From assembly GCF_030408775.1 (NCBI RefSeq), contig NZ_CP047210.1, positions 1,860,001 through 1,924,000 on the forward strand: a DNA stretch of 64,000 bases, given 5' to 3'. The notes under the pieces are model-generated. The model made no database searches, was not told where the DNA came from, and was given only the letters and a program-made list of their open reading frames with translations. This DNA is from Corynebacterium fournieri (lineage in GTDB: Bacteria > Actinomycetota > Actinomycetes > Mycobacteriales > Mycobacteriaceae). Made by a program: the position numbers and the translations under genes. Below, piece after piece: positions 27,039 to 41,476 of this stretch (its first letter is position 1; every line of letters begins with the position of its first letter).

Positions 27039-27396
27039 CCTGCTTCCCACACTCGAAGGCGCAGCCGCGGTCTTCGCCGGCGGTGTGGTCGGCGGTTTTA
27101 CCCGCTGGCTGCTCATGCGCGAGATCCACCACCCCTTGGCGGCCACCTTCGCCGCCAACATCGCCGCCTCCGCCGTCATCGGCTTCTCGGTCGCTGCACC
27201 GGGGATGTGGCGCACCGCCGTCGGAGTCGGCTTCGCCGGTGCGCTGTCCACCCTGTCCCTTCTGGCGCGCCAGCTCGGCGAGATGGTCAAAGCCGCCGAG
27301 TTCCCCCTCGCCATAAAGTACGGCTTGGGCACTGCCCTGGCCGCCGTGGGCGCGGCAGCCGTGGGCGTGCATTGGGCCAGCGTCGGCTTCCAATAA
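27031..27396 (+). CDS. crcB: CrcB/Fluc-like subunit, fourth of four
   Basis: A 121-residue CrcB homologue resembling the second gene (ADALS-type motif GFAGALSTLS, HHPLAATFAANIAASAVIGF). Arg25 and Asn43 are kept, but the aromatic-box positions are Leu75 and Leu78. Its start overlaps the third gene by 8 bases. With the third gene it forms a second heterodimer-like pair that would have no aromatic residues lining the fluoride path, so fluoride conduction is uncertain. Confidence 0.85.
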   Translation: MLNLLPTLEGAAAVFAGGVVGGFTRWLLMREIHHPLAATFAANIAASAVIGFSVAAPGMWRTAVGVGFAGALSTLSLLARQLGEMVKAAEFPLAIKYGLGTALAAVGAAAVGVHWASVGFQ

Positions 27397-27403
27397 GCGG
27401 CGC

Positions 27404-29938
27404 CTACTCGGCGATGGCGTCCAAAGGCGGGGTCTTCGCCGCCCTGCTTGCCGGCCACACCGCTGCGAGCAGCCCCAGCAGGAAGGACCCGGCTAACACA
27501 GCGCCGACAAGCTCCCACGGAACGATGACCGCCGTCAAGCCCTTCGCCTCGAGGACGGTGAGGAACGCCCACCCGAGCCCCAAGCCGAGCAGTACGCCGA
27601 GCACCGCGCCGTAGACAGTCATCTGCACCGACTCGAGCGTGATCATGGTGCGGACCTGCCGGCGCTGCGTGCCCACGGCGCGCAGCATGCCGATCTCCTG
27701 GCGACGCTCGATCACCGAGAGGGTCAGCGTGTTCACGATGCCCAACGCGGCGATCACCACGGCCAGCGAAAGCAGCGCGTAGAGGATAAACAGCATCTGG
27801 TCGATCATGGCGGAGACCTCCCCGCTCATGTCCTGCGTGGAACGCACCTGCACCACAATGTCGTGGCGCACCGCCTCTTCCAGGTTCGCGCGCAACTGTG
27901 CGTCGTCCACGTCGCCGGCGTTGTTCACGCCGATCATGAGGGTGCGCCCCGCACCGCGCGCGCCGGTGGCAGCGGCAGCTTCGTCGGACACAACGAAGGA
28001 CTGCAAAATATTCGACCCCTCGAACACCCCGCTCAAGGTGGCGTCTATCACTTGGCCGTTCGGCCCGGCCACGGCCAGGGTGTCGCCGACGTGCCAGCCA
28101 TGCTCCTCGGCGACGTGCAACGGCGCGATGACCGTGTTGCCGTCCAGGCTGGAGCTGCCCTCTACCATGTGGAGGTTGATCAGTTGTGCAGGGTCGCCCT
28201 GCAGCACGTCGGTCATGCCGAGGGAGCCGAGCTGGTAGCCAAACTGCCCGTCGACGGAGATCGGAGCCTGAGTAAAGCTGACCGTCTCGCCGACGCCGTC
28301 GACCTCGGCCAACCTCTCCGGCAAATCGTCCGGCAGGGGGAAGACTCCGTTCTGCGGTCCGGAGAGCACGAAATCGGCGCTGACCTCGCTGGTGGCCACG
28401 TCGTCGACCGACTGCTTCATCGAGGCGCCCAACATGCCGATGACCGTCACCAGCGCGATGCCGAGCATGAGCGCGAACGCCGTGGTGGCGGTGCGCCGCG
28501 GATTCCGTCGCGTGTTCGTGGACGCGAGCTTGCCCACCGCCCCGAACGGCGCGCCGATGATCCTGCCCAAAGGCGGCACGACAGGCAGGCTCAGCGCGGG
28601 CCCGGCCAGAAACAGGCCGGTGATCGCGGCCAGTGCGGCAACGCCCACCAGGCCAGCTCGCCGGCCGGTCGCTCCGTCGCCCCACCCCATCGCGTAGGCC
28701 GCGGCGACAACACCGGCCGCCACCAGAATCAGGCCGGCCACCGTGCGCAACCGCAACGGCTGCGGCGCGGCGGCCTCGCTGGAGCGCATGGCCTCCACTG
28801 GACGCACCTGCCCGGCCCGCCGCGCCGGCGCGAGCGCGGACAGCACCGTCACCAGCGTGCCCACCACAACCGGAACGATGACCGCCTGCGCAGACAGGCC
28901 GGTCCCCGCATCCGGCAAGGGCATCCCGTTCGCGCCCATGACCACCCGGATCAGCGCCACCAGCCCCGCGCCTCCGACCACACCGAGTGCGGAACCGGCC
29001 AGACCCACCAGCACGGATTCGAACGCCACCGAGCGTGTGATCTGGCCCCGAGATGCGCCGAGCGCGCGCAGCAGCGCGAACTCACGGGTGCGCTGCGCCA
29101 CAATCATGGAGAACGTGTTCGCGATGAGGAACGTCCCCACCAGCAGCCCCACCAGGCCGAACGCGACCAAGAAGTAGCTGACAAAGCTCAATCCATCGCG
29201 GATCTGCGCAGAGATCTCACTCGCGACCTCCGCGCCCTCCCGGACCTCCACCCCCGGGAAGTTCGCCTGCAGCCTCTCGACGACCTCCGGCGAGCCCTGC
29301 ACCGTCATCCCCGGCACAGACTTCCCGTTCGTGTACGCGTCACGGAAACCGTCCTCCCCGATCCGCAGCACCAGCGAGGTCTCCTGCGCCATCGGGTCGT
29401 CGTAGAGCCCGCTGACTGTGAACTCGTTGCGGCCGTCCTTGTCCACCACGATGAGCCGCTCGCCCATCTCGATGCCGTAGTGCTGCGCGCCGTTCGCGTT
29501 GACGGCGACGGTTCCGGGGGCGGTGGGAGCGGAGCCGTCGACAAGCACAGGCGCACGCCCCACCGCCTCATCTGCGCCGTAGTACGGCATCAAGCGCGAG
29601 GTGCCGAGCTGCGTCTGAATCGCAACTTCGTCTTGCCTAGCGACGACCACCGGCTCATCCGCGAACACATTCACCCGCTCGACATCCGCATCCGCCTTCA
29701 CGGCGTTGAACGTGTCCATGTCGATAGAGCCGCTGCCCTCGCCCGGACGCACCACCGCATCAACGTCCTCGAACGCGGTGTCCACCGCCGAATCGAACGT
29801 GGACGAGAGCATGTTGGTAAGCATCAGCGCACCCGAGAGGAACGCCGTGCCCAACACCACCGCCAACACAGTCAGCGCGAGGCGAAGCTTGTGCGCCGCG
29901 ACGTTGCGCAGCGAGACCTTCGTCAGCGTGTTGGCCAT
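27404..29938 (-). CDS. FtsX-type ABC transporter permease
   Basis: An 844-residue permease of the FtsX/MacB superfamily with two FtsX-like repeats: N-terminal helix (about 16-40), large extracytoplasmic domain (40-250), three helices, a linker with extra helices (400-470), a second extracytoplasmic domain (about 500-700) and three C-terminal helices. The motifs FALLRALGASRGQI and EIGMLRAVGTQRRQV, just inside the membrane, are the ATPase coupling elements. Such systems export lipids, peptides or drugs, or transmit force to the wall; substrate unknown. ATG shares one base with the ATPase stop (TGATG), so both are one unit. Confidence 0.9.
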   Translation of the reverse strand: MANTLTKVSLRNVAAHKLRLALTVLAVVLGTAFLSGALMLTNMLSSTFDSAVDTAFEDVDAVVRPGEGSGSIDMDTFNAVKADADVERVNVFADEPVVVARQDEVAIQTQLGTSRLMPYYGADEAVGRAPVLVDGSAPTAPGTVAVNANGAQHYGIEMGERLIVVDKDGRNEFTVSGLYDDPMAQETSLVLRIGEDGFRDAYTNGKSVPGMTVQGSPEVVERLQANFPGVEVREGAEVASEISAQIRDGLSFVSYFLVAFGLVGLLVGTFLIANTFSMIVAQRTREFALLRALGASRGQITRSVAFESVLVGLAGSALGVVGGAGLVALIRVVMGANGMPLPDAGTGLSAQAVIVPVVVGTLVTVLSALAPARRAGQVRPVEAMRSSEAAAPQPLRLRTVAGLILVAAGVVAAAYAMGWGDGATGRRAGLVGVAALAAITGLFLAGPALSLPVVPPLGRIIGAPFGAVGKLASTNTRRNPRRTATTAFALMLGIALVTVIGMLGASMKQSVDDVATSEVSADFVLSGPQNGVFPLPDDLPERLAEVDGVGETVSFTQAPISVDGQFGYQLGSLGMTDVLQGDPAQLINLHMVEGSSSLDGNTVIAPLHVAEEHGWHVGDTLAVAGPNGQVIDATLSGVFEGSNILQSFVVSDEAAAATGARGAGRTLMIGVNNAGDVDDAQLRANLEEAVRHDIVVQVRSTQDMSGEVSAMIDQMLFILYALLSLAVVIAALGIVNTLTLSVIERRQEIGMLRAVGTQRRQVRTMITLESVQMTVYGAVLGVLLGLGLGWAFLTVLEAKGLTAVIVPWELVGAVLAGSFLLGLLAAVWPASRAAKTPPLDAIAE

Positions 29939-30666
29939 CAGTCCTCCATGCCGGCCATGACGCGGAGGATGGCATCCATGTCCGGGTTGCGCATCTCGTC
30001 GACAATGTTGCCGTCTCGGAGGAAAATCACCCGGTCCGCATACGCCGCGGCGCGCGCATCGTGGGTGACAATGACCACCGTCTGCCCGTCCGCGTCGACC
30101 GCAGTGCGAAGGATGTCCAGCACCTCGCGCGACGCATTCGAATCCAGGTTGCCCGTCGGCTCATCGCCGAAGATGAGCTCCGGGCGCGACACCAGTGCGC
30201 GGGCGCACGCCACACGCTGCTGCTGACCTCCGGAGAGCTCCGCCGGCCGGTGCCCCAACCGCTGCGACAACCCCAGACGATCAGTGACCTGCTCAAACCA
30301 CGCCTGATCCACCTTCCGGCCCGCGATATCCGTGGGCAACGTGATATTTTCCGCGGCGGTGAGCGTGGGCACCAAGTTAAACGACTGGAAAATGAACCCC
30401 AAGCGGTCCCTGCGCAGCGCCGTCAACTCTTTGTCGTTCAGCCGCGACAAGTCGGTATCACCGATCAACGCCGACCCAGACGTCGCGGAATCCAGCCCCG
30501 CCATCACGTGCATGAGCGTGGACTTTCCCGAGCCCGACGGGCCCATAATGGCCGTGAACTCATTACGAGCGAACTCCACATCGACGCCATCGAGCGCGAC
30601 CACCTCCGTGTCCCCGCGCCCATACTTCTTGACCAGGCCTACCGCCCGCGCCGCCGCCTCAACCAT
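29938..30666 (-). CDS. ABC transporter ATP-binding protein (MacB/LolD-type)
   Basis: A 242-residue ATPase of the LolD/MacB group, partner of the downstream FtsX-type permease. Walker A GPSGSGKST, Q-loop IFQSFNLVPTLTAAEN, signature [15 protein letters not shown], Walker B LIFGDEPTGNLDS and switch His VTHDARAAA are all intact. The start ATG 30664-30666 (MVEAAARAVGL) gives the family length; the frame runs on upstream into non-coding DNA. GAAAGGG precedes it. Confidence 0.93.
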   Translation of the reverse strand: MVEAAARAVGLVKKYGRGDTEVVALDGVDVEFARNEFTAIMGPSGSGKSTLMHVMAGLDSATSGSALIGDTDLSRLNDKELTALRRDRLGFIFQSFNLVPTLTAAENITLPTDIAGRKVDQAWFEQVTDRLGLSQRLGHRPAELSGGQQQRVACARALVSRPELIFGDEPTGNLDSNASREVLDILRTAVDADGQTVVIVTHDARAAAYADRVIFLRDGNIVDEMRNPDMDAILRVMAGMED

Positions 30667-31498
30667 CAGCGCCCTTTCTCTGCGATGCTTCCTTCCTGGG
30701 ACTATACGCACCAGAGACAGCGCCTCATCTGTGGCATAGTCGCTGGCCGCCCGGGAGGAATCAGCGAGGTGGAGGGGCATTCTTTGGCGGCGACGGTGGT
30801 CCTTCGGGCCGGATCCCTCTTGTATCTGGGGCGGGACGGTGGTGGGGACCGGGACGGTGTGTGGGGCTGGTGGGCACGGGTCTGCTTGGTGGCCTGGTGG
30901 TCGGGGTGGTGTTCGGTGGGGTTTGCGCATGATTTGACGTTGTGGCGGTTTTCCGGCGGTGTTGTGCCTGGTGGCGATTGGGGTTGTGTCAGATCGTGCG
31001 CGTCGGCGGACGTGTGTTGGGTGGCCTGGCCTGCAATTCGGGGATTCCGCAAGGGGTGAGTCCGCAACTGGTAGCCTCCGGGCCGAAAGCCGCCTGATGA
31101 ACCAGCTTGGTTGGTGGGCGTGCCCTATTGTTGGTGCGGGTGTCGTTGTCCGCAATGCGGAAGTCAGCGTGCGCGGTGTTGGTGTTGGTCGAGTAGCGGA
31201 GGTCGAGTCCGCGCGTGTACGGGGATGCATTCGACGTCCCGTACTCGACTTTCTCGCCGAGGAGAGTCGGCGTTGGCGCCCGTACTGGTTCCGCAACGCA
31301 TTGCGCTCGGGTTGTTGGGGGCTGACCAATGATTGGAGTCGGTCTGGTTGTCCGCAATGTGGAGTCCGCAGTGGGGCGGTCCGCAACGCAACGGCTGCAA
31401 CGCATCGGTCTCCGCTTCATGGGTCGTGACCAATGATTGGAGTCGGTCTGGTTGTCCGCAATGCGGGCGCCGGTGCGCCGGCGGTGTGTAGGCATGTG
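30667..31498. other. Gene-free rRNA operon trailer with TCCGCAA-type repeats
   Basis: About 830 bases without a supportable gene. 30826-30930 is extremely G-rich on the plus strand. From 31046 to 31460 the heptamer-like TCCGCAA/TCCGCAG recurs about eight times, within imperfect longer copies; the clearest is a 37-bp exact duplication at 31323-31359 and 31427-31463 (104-bp period). The 15-mer at 31359-31373 also occurs, with one change, near 3.75 kb. Open frames here have no coding character. Confidence 0.7.
31323..31463. repeat. 37-bp direct repeat, period 104 bp
   Basis: The sequences 31323-31359 and 31427-31463 (TGACCAATGATTGGAGTCGG at the start, ending TGTCCGCAATG) are identical over 37 bp. 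A shorter related copy (GTTGTCCGCAATGCGG) starts at 31145. Confidence 0.8.
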
Positions 31499-31547
31499 AA
31501 AGCACCCGCTGTTGGTCATCGTGGTGGTGATCAACGGCGGGTGCTTT
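31499..31547 (-). terminator. Likely rRNA operon terminator
   Basis: AAAGCACCCGC pairs with GCGGGTGCTTT, and TGTTG with CAACG, over a long loop, 17 bases beyond 5S on the transcribed strand. Minus-strand flank is GCTTTCACA, so the U-tract is short. Confidence 0.7.
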
Positions 31548-31563
31548 ATTGTGAAGTTGTTGG

Positions 31564-31681
31564 GTCGGCGGTAACCTACTCTCCCACTCCCTCCCGGGGG
31601 CAGTACCATCGGCGCGGGCGGGCTTAGCTTCCGGGTTCGGAATGGGACCGGGCGTTTCCCCGCCGCTATCAACCACCGACA
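31564..31681 (-). rRNA. rrf: 5S ribosomal RNA
   Basis: The minus strand reads GTCGGTGGT...GGAAACGCCCGGTCCCATTC-type 5S sequence ending in GGTTACCGCCGAC; terminal stem GTCGGTGG/CCGCCGAC closes it. Ends are approximate to 1-2 bases. Confidence 0.93.
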
Positions 31682-31778
31682 CACCTTGGGGGGCATGCCT
31701 GGGTCGCGTGTGCGACTGGTGTATGCAGTTGTTCGGCCAACCAGCGTGGTGGTTGGTGTGTTGTGTCAGTGACTGCAC

Positions 31779-31790
31779 AGTGGACGCGAG
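31779..31790 (-). other. 23S processing stem, 3' arm
   Basis: AGTGGACGCGAG here is complementary to 34979-34990 (CTCGCGTCCACT), so in the precursor the two 12-base arms pair across the whole 23S RNA and form the expected RNase III substrate. Confidence 0.7.
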
Positions 31791-31841
31791 CACAATCGTT
31801 GTGTTTCGTGCGGTGTTTACAACCCTATGTTGGTTGTTTGG

Positions 31842-36848
<5,007 letters not shown>

Positions 36849-37400
36849 TATGTTTCAGCAGAAACAGGCCGTGAAAAGCCCAATACCCAACCAAAAACAA
36901 ACCAAACCAACACCACAAAAGTGTCAGACTGGCAAAATCCAAAAATTACAAAGGTTCAAACCACCGACCCCAACCCGACGGGGCAAAACAAAGGGGTCGA
37001 TGAAAACATACGTGAAACATGAAAACCACACCCCACGCACACCGAACCAAACAATGACGCGATCCATCAATGGAATTCAACCACGCCACCACCGGCACAC
37101 ACCCTTAAAAAGGCACGCACCACACAGTGCACGAAAAGGCAGGCAAACACACCCACGCAACAAAAGTACATTGGCACACTATCGAGTTCTCAAACAACAC
37201 CAGCACACCCAAAACCAACCCACACAACGTGAGCCAGCCTCAAAGTGACTTTGGAATCTATCAGCGATTGTTTTCCTGCCCGCCACACAAACCAGAGAAC
37301 CTTTTATCTGCTCTCCAGCGGGGCGTTGTCGGTCTCGCTGACTCGATATAAGTTACACACACCCCAACAACAACACAAACCCCCAGCACAAACCAGGTTT
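36849..37400 (-). other. rRNA leader region
   Basis: About 550 bases between the murA stop and 16S, A/C-rich on the plus strand. The transcribed strand carries a GTTTGAGAACTCGATAGTGTG element at 37175-37200, typical of actinobacterial rRNA antitermination/processing leaders, and one plausible promoter at 37345-37373. No gene was seen. Confidence 0.75.
37345..37373 (-). promoter_or_regulatory. Candidate rRNA promoter
   Basis: On the minus strand TTGTTG (complement of 37368-37373), 17-base spacer, TATATC (complement of 37345-37350). Upstream lies the murA 3' end. Other start sites in the leader cannot be excluded. Confidence 0.45.
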
Positions 37401-38660
37401 TTAGGCGCGTTCTACATGCGCTCCAAGTGCGTTTAACTGCTCCACAAACGCGGGGTATCCGCGGTCGATGTGGTGGACCTCGTGCACCGTGGTCACGCCG
37501 TCCGCGACAAGGCCGGCGAGCACGAGCCCGGCGCCGGCGCGGATGTCGGAGGACCAGACATCCGTGGACGACAGCGTGTCCACGCCGCGCAGCATCACGT
37601 GGTGGCCGTCCACGTTGGCCTCGGCACCCAGGCGCAGCATCTCGTCCACAAAGCGGAAGCGCGCCTCGAAGACGTTCTCGGTGATGACGGATACGCCGTC
37701 GGCAATCGCGGACAGCGCAATGGCCATCGGCTGCAGGTCAGTGGGGAATCCCGGATACGGCAGCGTCTGGTAGTCCACGGCGCGGGGACGCTGGTCCATG
37801 CGCACACGGAAGCCGTTGTCGTAGGTCTCCACATTCGCACCCGCGAGCTTGAGCTTGGACAGCGCGAGGTGCAGGTGGCCGGGCGCGGCGCCGGTGACGG
37901 TGATGTCGCCCTGCGTCATCGCGGCGGCGTACGCCCAGGTGCCGGCGACGATGCGGTCCCCCACCACCGTGTGCTCGGTGGGCGAGAGAGCATCCACGCC
38001 GTCGACGGTGATGGTGGACGTGCCGGCGCCTTCGATGCGCGCGCCCATGGAGTTAAGCATGGAGCACAGGTCCACGATCTCCGGCTCGCGGGCTGCGTTG
38101 TCTAAGACGGTGCGGCCCTCGGCAAGCACGGAGGCAGTGATGATGTTCTCGGTTGCGCCGACGGACGGGAAGTCCAGCTTGATGGCGGCGCCGGTGAGCT
38201 TTTCCGCGCGGGCGACCACGGCACCGTGCTCGATATGGGTGGTGGCGCCGAGCTTTTCCAGACCGGATTGGTGCATATCCAGCGGGCGCGAGCCGATGGC
38301 GTCGCCTCCGGGCAGGGCCACGTACGCCTCAGTGCAGCGGGCCACCAGCGGGCCGAGCACCGCCACGGAGGCACGGAACTGGCGCACCGCGTCGAAATCC
38401 GCGTGCGGGGAGACTTCCGCCGGGGTGGAGATGCGCACGACGTCGCCTTCGATGTCTACCTCGCAGCCCAGCCCCACAAGCACGTCGCGCATGAGCGGGA
38501 CGTCCAGGATCTGGGGGCAGTTGCGCAGCGTGGTGGTGCCCTCAGCCAGAAGGGCCGCAGCCATCAGCTTGAGCACGCTGTTCTTGGCGCCGTCGACGCG
38601 AACTTCGCCCGCAAGCCGGGCACCGCCTGAAACCAAAAACCGTTCTTTCACGTCCGCCAC
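37401..38660 (-). CDS. murA: UDP-N-acetylglucosamine 1-carboxyvinyltransferase
   Basis: First committed step of peptidoglycan synthesis: adds enolpyruvate to UDP-GlcNAc. The 419-residue product has [21 protein letters not shown] (substrate Lys/Asn) and the two inside-out alpha/beta domains. The catalytic loop position reads [21 protein letters not shown], with Cys (VARC) in the expected fosfomycin-sensitive position. Start GTG 38660 (VADVKERF) is favoured; GTG 38651 is three codons shorter. No strong ribosome site. murA and ramA are adjacent, as in C. glutamicum. Confidence 0.93.
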   Translation of the reverse strand: MADVKERFLVSGGARLAGEVRVDGAKNSVLKLMAAALLAEGTTTLRNCPQILDVPLMRDVLVGLGCEVDIEGDVVRISTPAEVSPHADFDAVRQFRASVAVLGPLVARCTEAYVALPGGDAIGSRPLDMHQSGLEKLGATTHIEHGAVVARAEKLTGAAIKLDFPSVGATENIITASVLAEGRTVLDNAAREPEIVDLCSMLNSMGARIEGAGTSTITVDGVDALSPTEHTVVGDRIVAGTWAYAAAMTQGDITVTGAAPGHLHLALSKLKLAGANVETYDNGFRVRMDQRPRAVDYQTLPYPGFPTDLQPMAIALSAIADGVSVITENVFEARFRFVDEMLRLGAEANVDGHHVMLRGVDTLSSTDVWSSDIRAGAGLVLAGLVADGVTTVHEVHHIDRGYPAFVEQLNALGAHVERA

Positions 38661-38695
38661 AGTACCGAACCGGAGGGACGTCGATAAGCGGCTGC

Positions 38696-39544
38696 TTAGG
38701 GCAGGGCGCCGATGCGGCGGGCGGCGTTGACCGCCTCGTACCGGGTGTGCGCGCCGAGCTTGCGCATCACGCTGCGCAGGTAGGACTTCACCGTCTCTGC
38801 GCCGATGCCCATCTCGGCCGCAGCCTCCACGTTGGTGTGGCCGAGCGCCACGCAGGCGAGCACGTCGAGTTCGCGCGCGGACAGCTTTGTGGTCTGCTTC
38901 ACCGCAACCGGAGAGACGAGCTGCTCGCACAGCTGCTCCAGCTCCTTGCGCAGCGCTTCATCTTCCACGCGGTTGGTCAGCATGCGCAGCTTCGAGTGGG
39001 TGGCGCGCACCTGCTCCCACTCGGCACCGTTCATGGCCCGGCCGGGCTTCGCACCCGCGCGCTCGCCGCCTTCCGACGAGCGCAAAGCGGCGTTGACGGC
39101 CAGCTCCTGCTCCAGCGTGCGCGCGGTCATGGCCACCTCCTCGATGACCTTGTCGCCCAACCGCACCGGCGAGTGCACGCCCACGTAGAGCACGCCGCGG
39201 ATCTCGCGCTGCACGATCACCGGCACCGCAACGATGGAATGCAGGCCCTCGTCTTGGATCTGCTGGTCGTACTCGTGGGAGATGACGGAGGCGCGGGTGT
39301 AGTCGGCGATGCCCACCGCACGGCGGGTGGACACGACGCGCCCGCCCACGCCGGCCCCTTCGGCGATGCTGAGGTTTTGCAGCGCGGGGGTGCGAAGGCC
39401 GATCCACTGGGTGATTTGGATTCGGTTGTCCGCCAACAATGTGCCGTACATGGCAACCGGAATGCCCGTCGCGGTCTTCAAAGCGGTCAGTGCCGCACGG
39501 ATCGCGTCATCGTCGTCCTTGATGCGTTGCGCATCCATCGTCAT
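38696..39544 (-). CDS. ramA: LuxR-type regulator with GAF domain (RamA)
   Basis: Regulator of acetate and central carbon metabolism in C. glutamicum. The 282-residue product (length identical to RamA) has a GAF-like N-terminal domain (about 20-170), a linker, and a LuxR-type HTH at the end ([44 protein letters not shown]). Position between murA and cysK matches the ramA locus. ATG 39544 ([13 protein letters not shown]) follows GGAAGG at 8 bases; ATG 39538 is alternative. Upstream DNA has G4-5 runs like those bound by RamA, suggesting autoregulation. Confidence 0.9.
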   Translation of the reverse strand: MTMDAQRIKDDDDAIRAALTALKTATGIPVAMYGTLLADNRIQITQWIGLRTPALQNLSIAEGAGVGGRVVSTRRAVGIADYTRASVISHEYDQQIQDEGLHSIVAVPVIVQREIRGVLYVGVHSPVRLGDKVIEEVAMTARTLEQELAVNAALRSSEGGERAGAKPGRAMNGAEWEQVRATHSKLRMLTNRVEDEALRKELEQLCEQLVSPVAVKQTTKLSARELDVLACVALGHTNVEAAAEMGIGAETVKSYLRSVMRKLGAHTRYEAVNAARRIGALP

Positions 39545-39814
39545 ACGTGTCGCCTTCCACCGTTCCGGGGGCACCCGTTTGGGGCACACCCGGATCCGAA
39601 TAGGACTGAAAAACAAAAGTGATCATATCGCGCGAACGGGGGTAGCCAAAGTTAGCCCCGCTCCACCCATACTCCAGTATCGCGCAAGCTGGCGCGCACA
39701 AACACAATTTGTGAACCGACCTGTCTTTCCCAACCAAACCGCCCGGTCTAATTCCGGGTGTATGCTGTCCCGTGCACAAGCTACAAAACCGCGAAACCCC
39801 AGGAGGGGATCACA

Positions 39815-40756
39815 ATGGCGAAGATCGCAGACAACGTCTTGGACCTCATCGGCGGCACCCCGCTGGTGGAGCTCAAGGACATCACCGAGGCACACGGGGC
39901 CAAGGCGCGCGTGCTGGCCAAGCTGGAGTTCTACAACCCGGCCAACTCCGTCAAGGACCGGATCGGCAAGGCCATCGTCGAGGCCGCCGAGGCGTCCGGC
40001 GACCTGAAGCCGGGCGGCACCATCGTCGAGGCCACCTCCGGCAACACCGGCATCGCGCTGGCCCTGGCCGGCGCGGCCAAGGGCTACAAGGTCATCCTGA
40101 CCATGCCGGAGACCATGTCCAACGAGCGCCGCGTGCTGCTGCGCGCCTACGGCGCTGAGATCGTGCTCACCCCGGGCGCAGCCGGCATGAAGGGCGCCGT
40201 GGAAAAGGCCAACGAGCTGGTGGAGCAGAACGAGGGCGCTATCCTGGCCCGCCAGTTTGAAAACGAGGCCAACCCGAAGATCCACTACGACACCACCGGC
40301 CCGGAGATTTGGGAGGACACCGACGGCGAGGTCGACTTCCTCGTCGCTGGCGTGGGCACCGGCGGCACCATCTCCGGTGCAGGCAAGTATCTGAAGGAGC
40401 AGAAGTCCGACGTCAAGGCTGTAGCCGTTGAGCCGGCCGCGTCCCCGCTGCTGTCCAAGGGCGAGGCCGGCCCGCACAAGATCCAGGGCCTGGGCGCGAA
40501 CTTCATCCCGGGCACCCTGGACCGCAACGTGGTCGACGAGATCATCGCCGTGTCCAACGAGGACGCTGTGTCCACCTCCCGCGAGCTCGCGGTCAAGGAC
40601 GCCATCCTCGGCGGCATTTCCGCCGGCGCGAACGTGAAGGCGGCCCTGGAGATCGCCGCGCGAGAGGAGAACGCGGGCAAGACCATCGTCGTGGTCATCC
40701 CGGACTTCGGCGAGCGCTACGTCTCCACCATCCTCTACGAGGACATCCGCGACTAA
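39815..40756 (+). CDS. cysK: Cysteine synthase A (O-acetylserine sulfhydrylase)
   Basis: Makes cysteine from O-acetylserine and sulfide with PLP. The 313-residue product has the Schiff-base lysine in [11 protein letters not shown], the substrate loop [10 protein letters not shown] and the phosphate loop [13 protein letters not shown] 39815 follows AGGAGGGG; homology begins here ([20 protein letters not shown]), and the 19-residue in-frame extension upstream is outside it. A terminator separates it from cysE, which follows. Confidence 0.96.
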   Translation: MAKIADNVLDLIGGTPLVELKDITEAHGAKARVLAKLEFYNPANSVKDRIGKAIVEAAEASGDLKPGGTIVEATSGNTGIALALAGAAKGYKVILTMPETMSNERRVLLRAYGAEIVLTPGAAGMKGAVEKANELVEQNEGAILARQFENEANPKIHYDTTGPEIWEDTDGEVDFLVAGVGTGGTISGAGKYLKEQKSDVKAVAVEPAASPLLSKGEAGPHKIQGLGANFIPGTLDRNVVDEIIAVSNEDAVSTSRELAVKDAILGGISAGANVKAALEIAAREENAGKTIVVVIPDFGERYVSTILYEDIRD

Positions 40757-40785
40757 ACGCTGGTTGCTTAGCGACGAGCTCACGC

Positions 40786-40831
40786 TCCCCCGCGCCGCCG
40801 GTTGCAACGCCGGACGCGCGGGGGAATTTTT
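40786..40831 (+). terminator. Terminator between cysK and cysE
   Basis: TCCCCCGCG (40786-40794) pairs with CGCGGGGGA (40817-40825), with a further CCGGTTGC/CGCCGG inner helix, then ATTTTTA. Some read-through into cysE is likely because cysE begins only 40 bases later. Confidence 0.85.
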
Positions 40832-40870
40832 ATCCCCGCAGAAAATGGACAGCTTGGTACACTGCGCCCC

Positions 40871-41470
40871 ATGCTTTCCCTGGCCGCAAAGGTTGTATCC
40901 ACTGTCCGCGAGGACCTGGCGAACGCGCGCGAGCACGACCCGGCTGCGCGCGGCGACGTCGAAAACGCCGTGGTGTATTCCGGCCTGCACGCCATTTGGG
41001 TGCACCGCGTCTGCCACGCCATGTGGGAGCGCGGATGGAAGGGCCCTGCCCGCATCCTGGCCCAACTCAACCGCTTTTTCACCGGCATCGAGATTCACCC
41101 GGGCGCAACCATCGGCCGGCGTTTCTTCATCGACCACGGCATGGGCATCGTCATTGGCGAGACCGCGGAAATCGGCGAAGGGGTCATGCTCTACCACGGC
41201 GTGACGCTGGGCGGGCAGGTGCTCACGCAGACGAAGCGCCACCCCACCATCGGCGACAACGTCACCATCGGCGCCGGTGCGAAGGTGCTCGGCCCCGTGG
41301 TCATCGGCGCCGGCTCCGCCATCGGCGCAAACGCGGTGGTGACCAAGGACGTGCCGGAAAACTCGATCGCGGTAGGTATCCCAGCAAAAAGCCGCCCCCG
41401 CAAGACAGGCGAGCGGGTGCGGCTGGTGGACCCGGACTGCTACGTCAATCCGGGCAACTACATCATTTAG
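40871..41470 (+). CDS. cysE: Serine O-acetyltransferase
   Basis: Acetylates L-serine to O-acetylserine, the substrate of CysK. The 199-residue product has the N-terminal helical domain and the left-handed beta-helix of hexapeptide repeats (about 85-165) with [38 protein letters not shown], including the catalytic D/H pair in FIDHG. It is the short form, and the C-terminus ends PGNYII; the terminal Ile would allow CysK binding. Confidence 0.95.
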   Translation: MLSLAAKVVSTVREDLANAREHDPAARGDVENAVVYSGLHAIWVHRVCHAMWERGWKGPARILAQLNRFFTGIEIHPGATIGRRFFIDHGMGIVIGETAEIGEGVMLYHGVTLGGQVLTQTKRHPTIGDNVTIGAGAKVLGPVVIGAGSAIGANAVVTKDVPENSIAVGIPAKSRPRKTGERVRLVDPDCYVNPGNYII

Positions 41471-41476
41471 GCGGCG

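Noticed and set aside
30959-31429. A 156-codon open frame in the rRNA trailer
   Set aside because: It crosses the TCCGCAA repeats, has no ribosome site or recognisable domain, and has the composition of the surrounding DNA.
31046-31463. CRISPR array
   Set aside because: The repeats are short, unevenly spaced and imperfect, with no unique spacers of constant length and no cas genes nearby.
39758-39814. N-terminal extension of CysK
   Set aside because: The in-frame ATG lies 19 codons upstream without homology, while a strong AGGAGGGG site precedes the chosen ATG at 39815.
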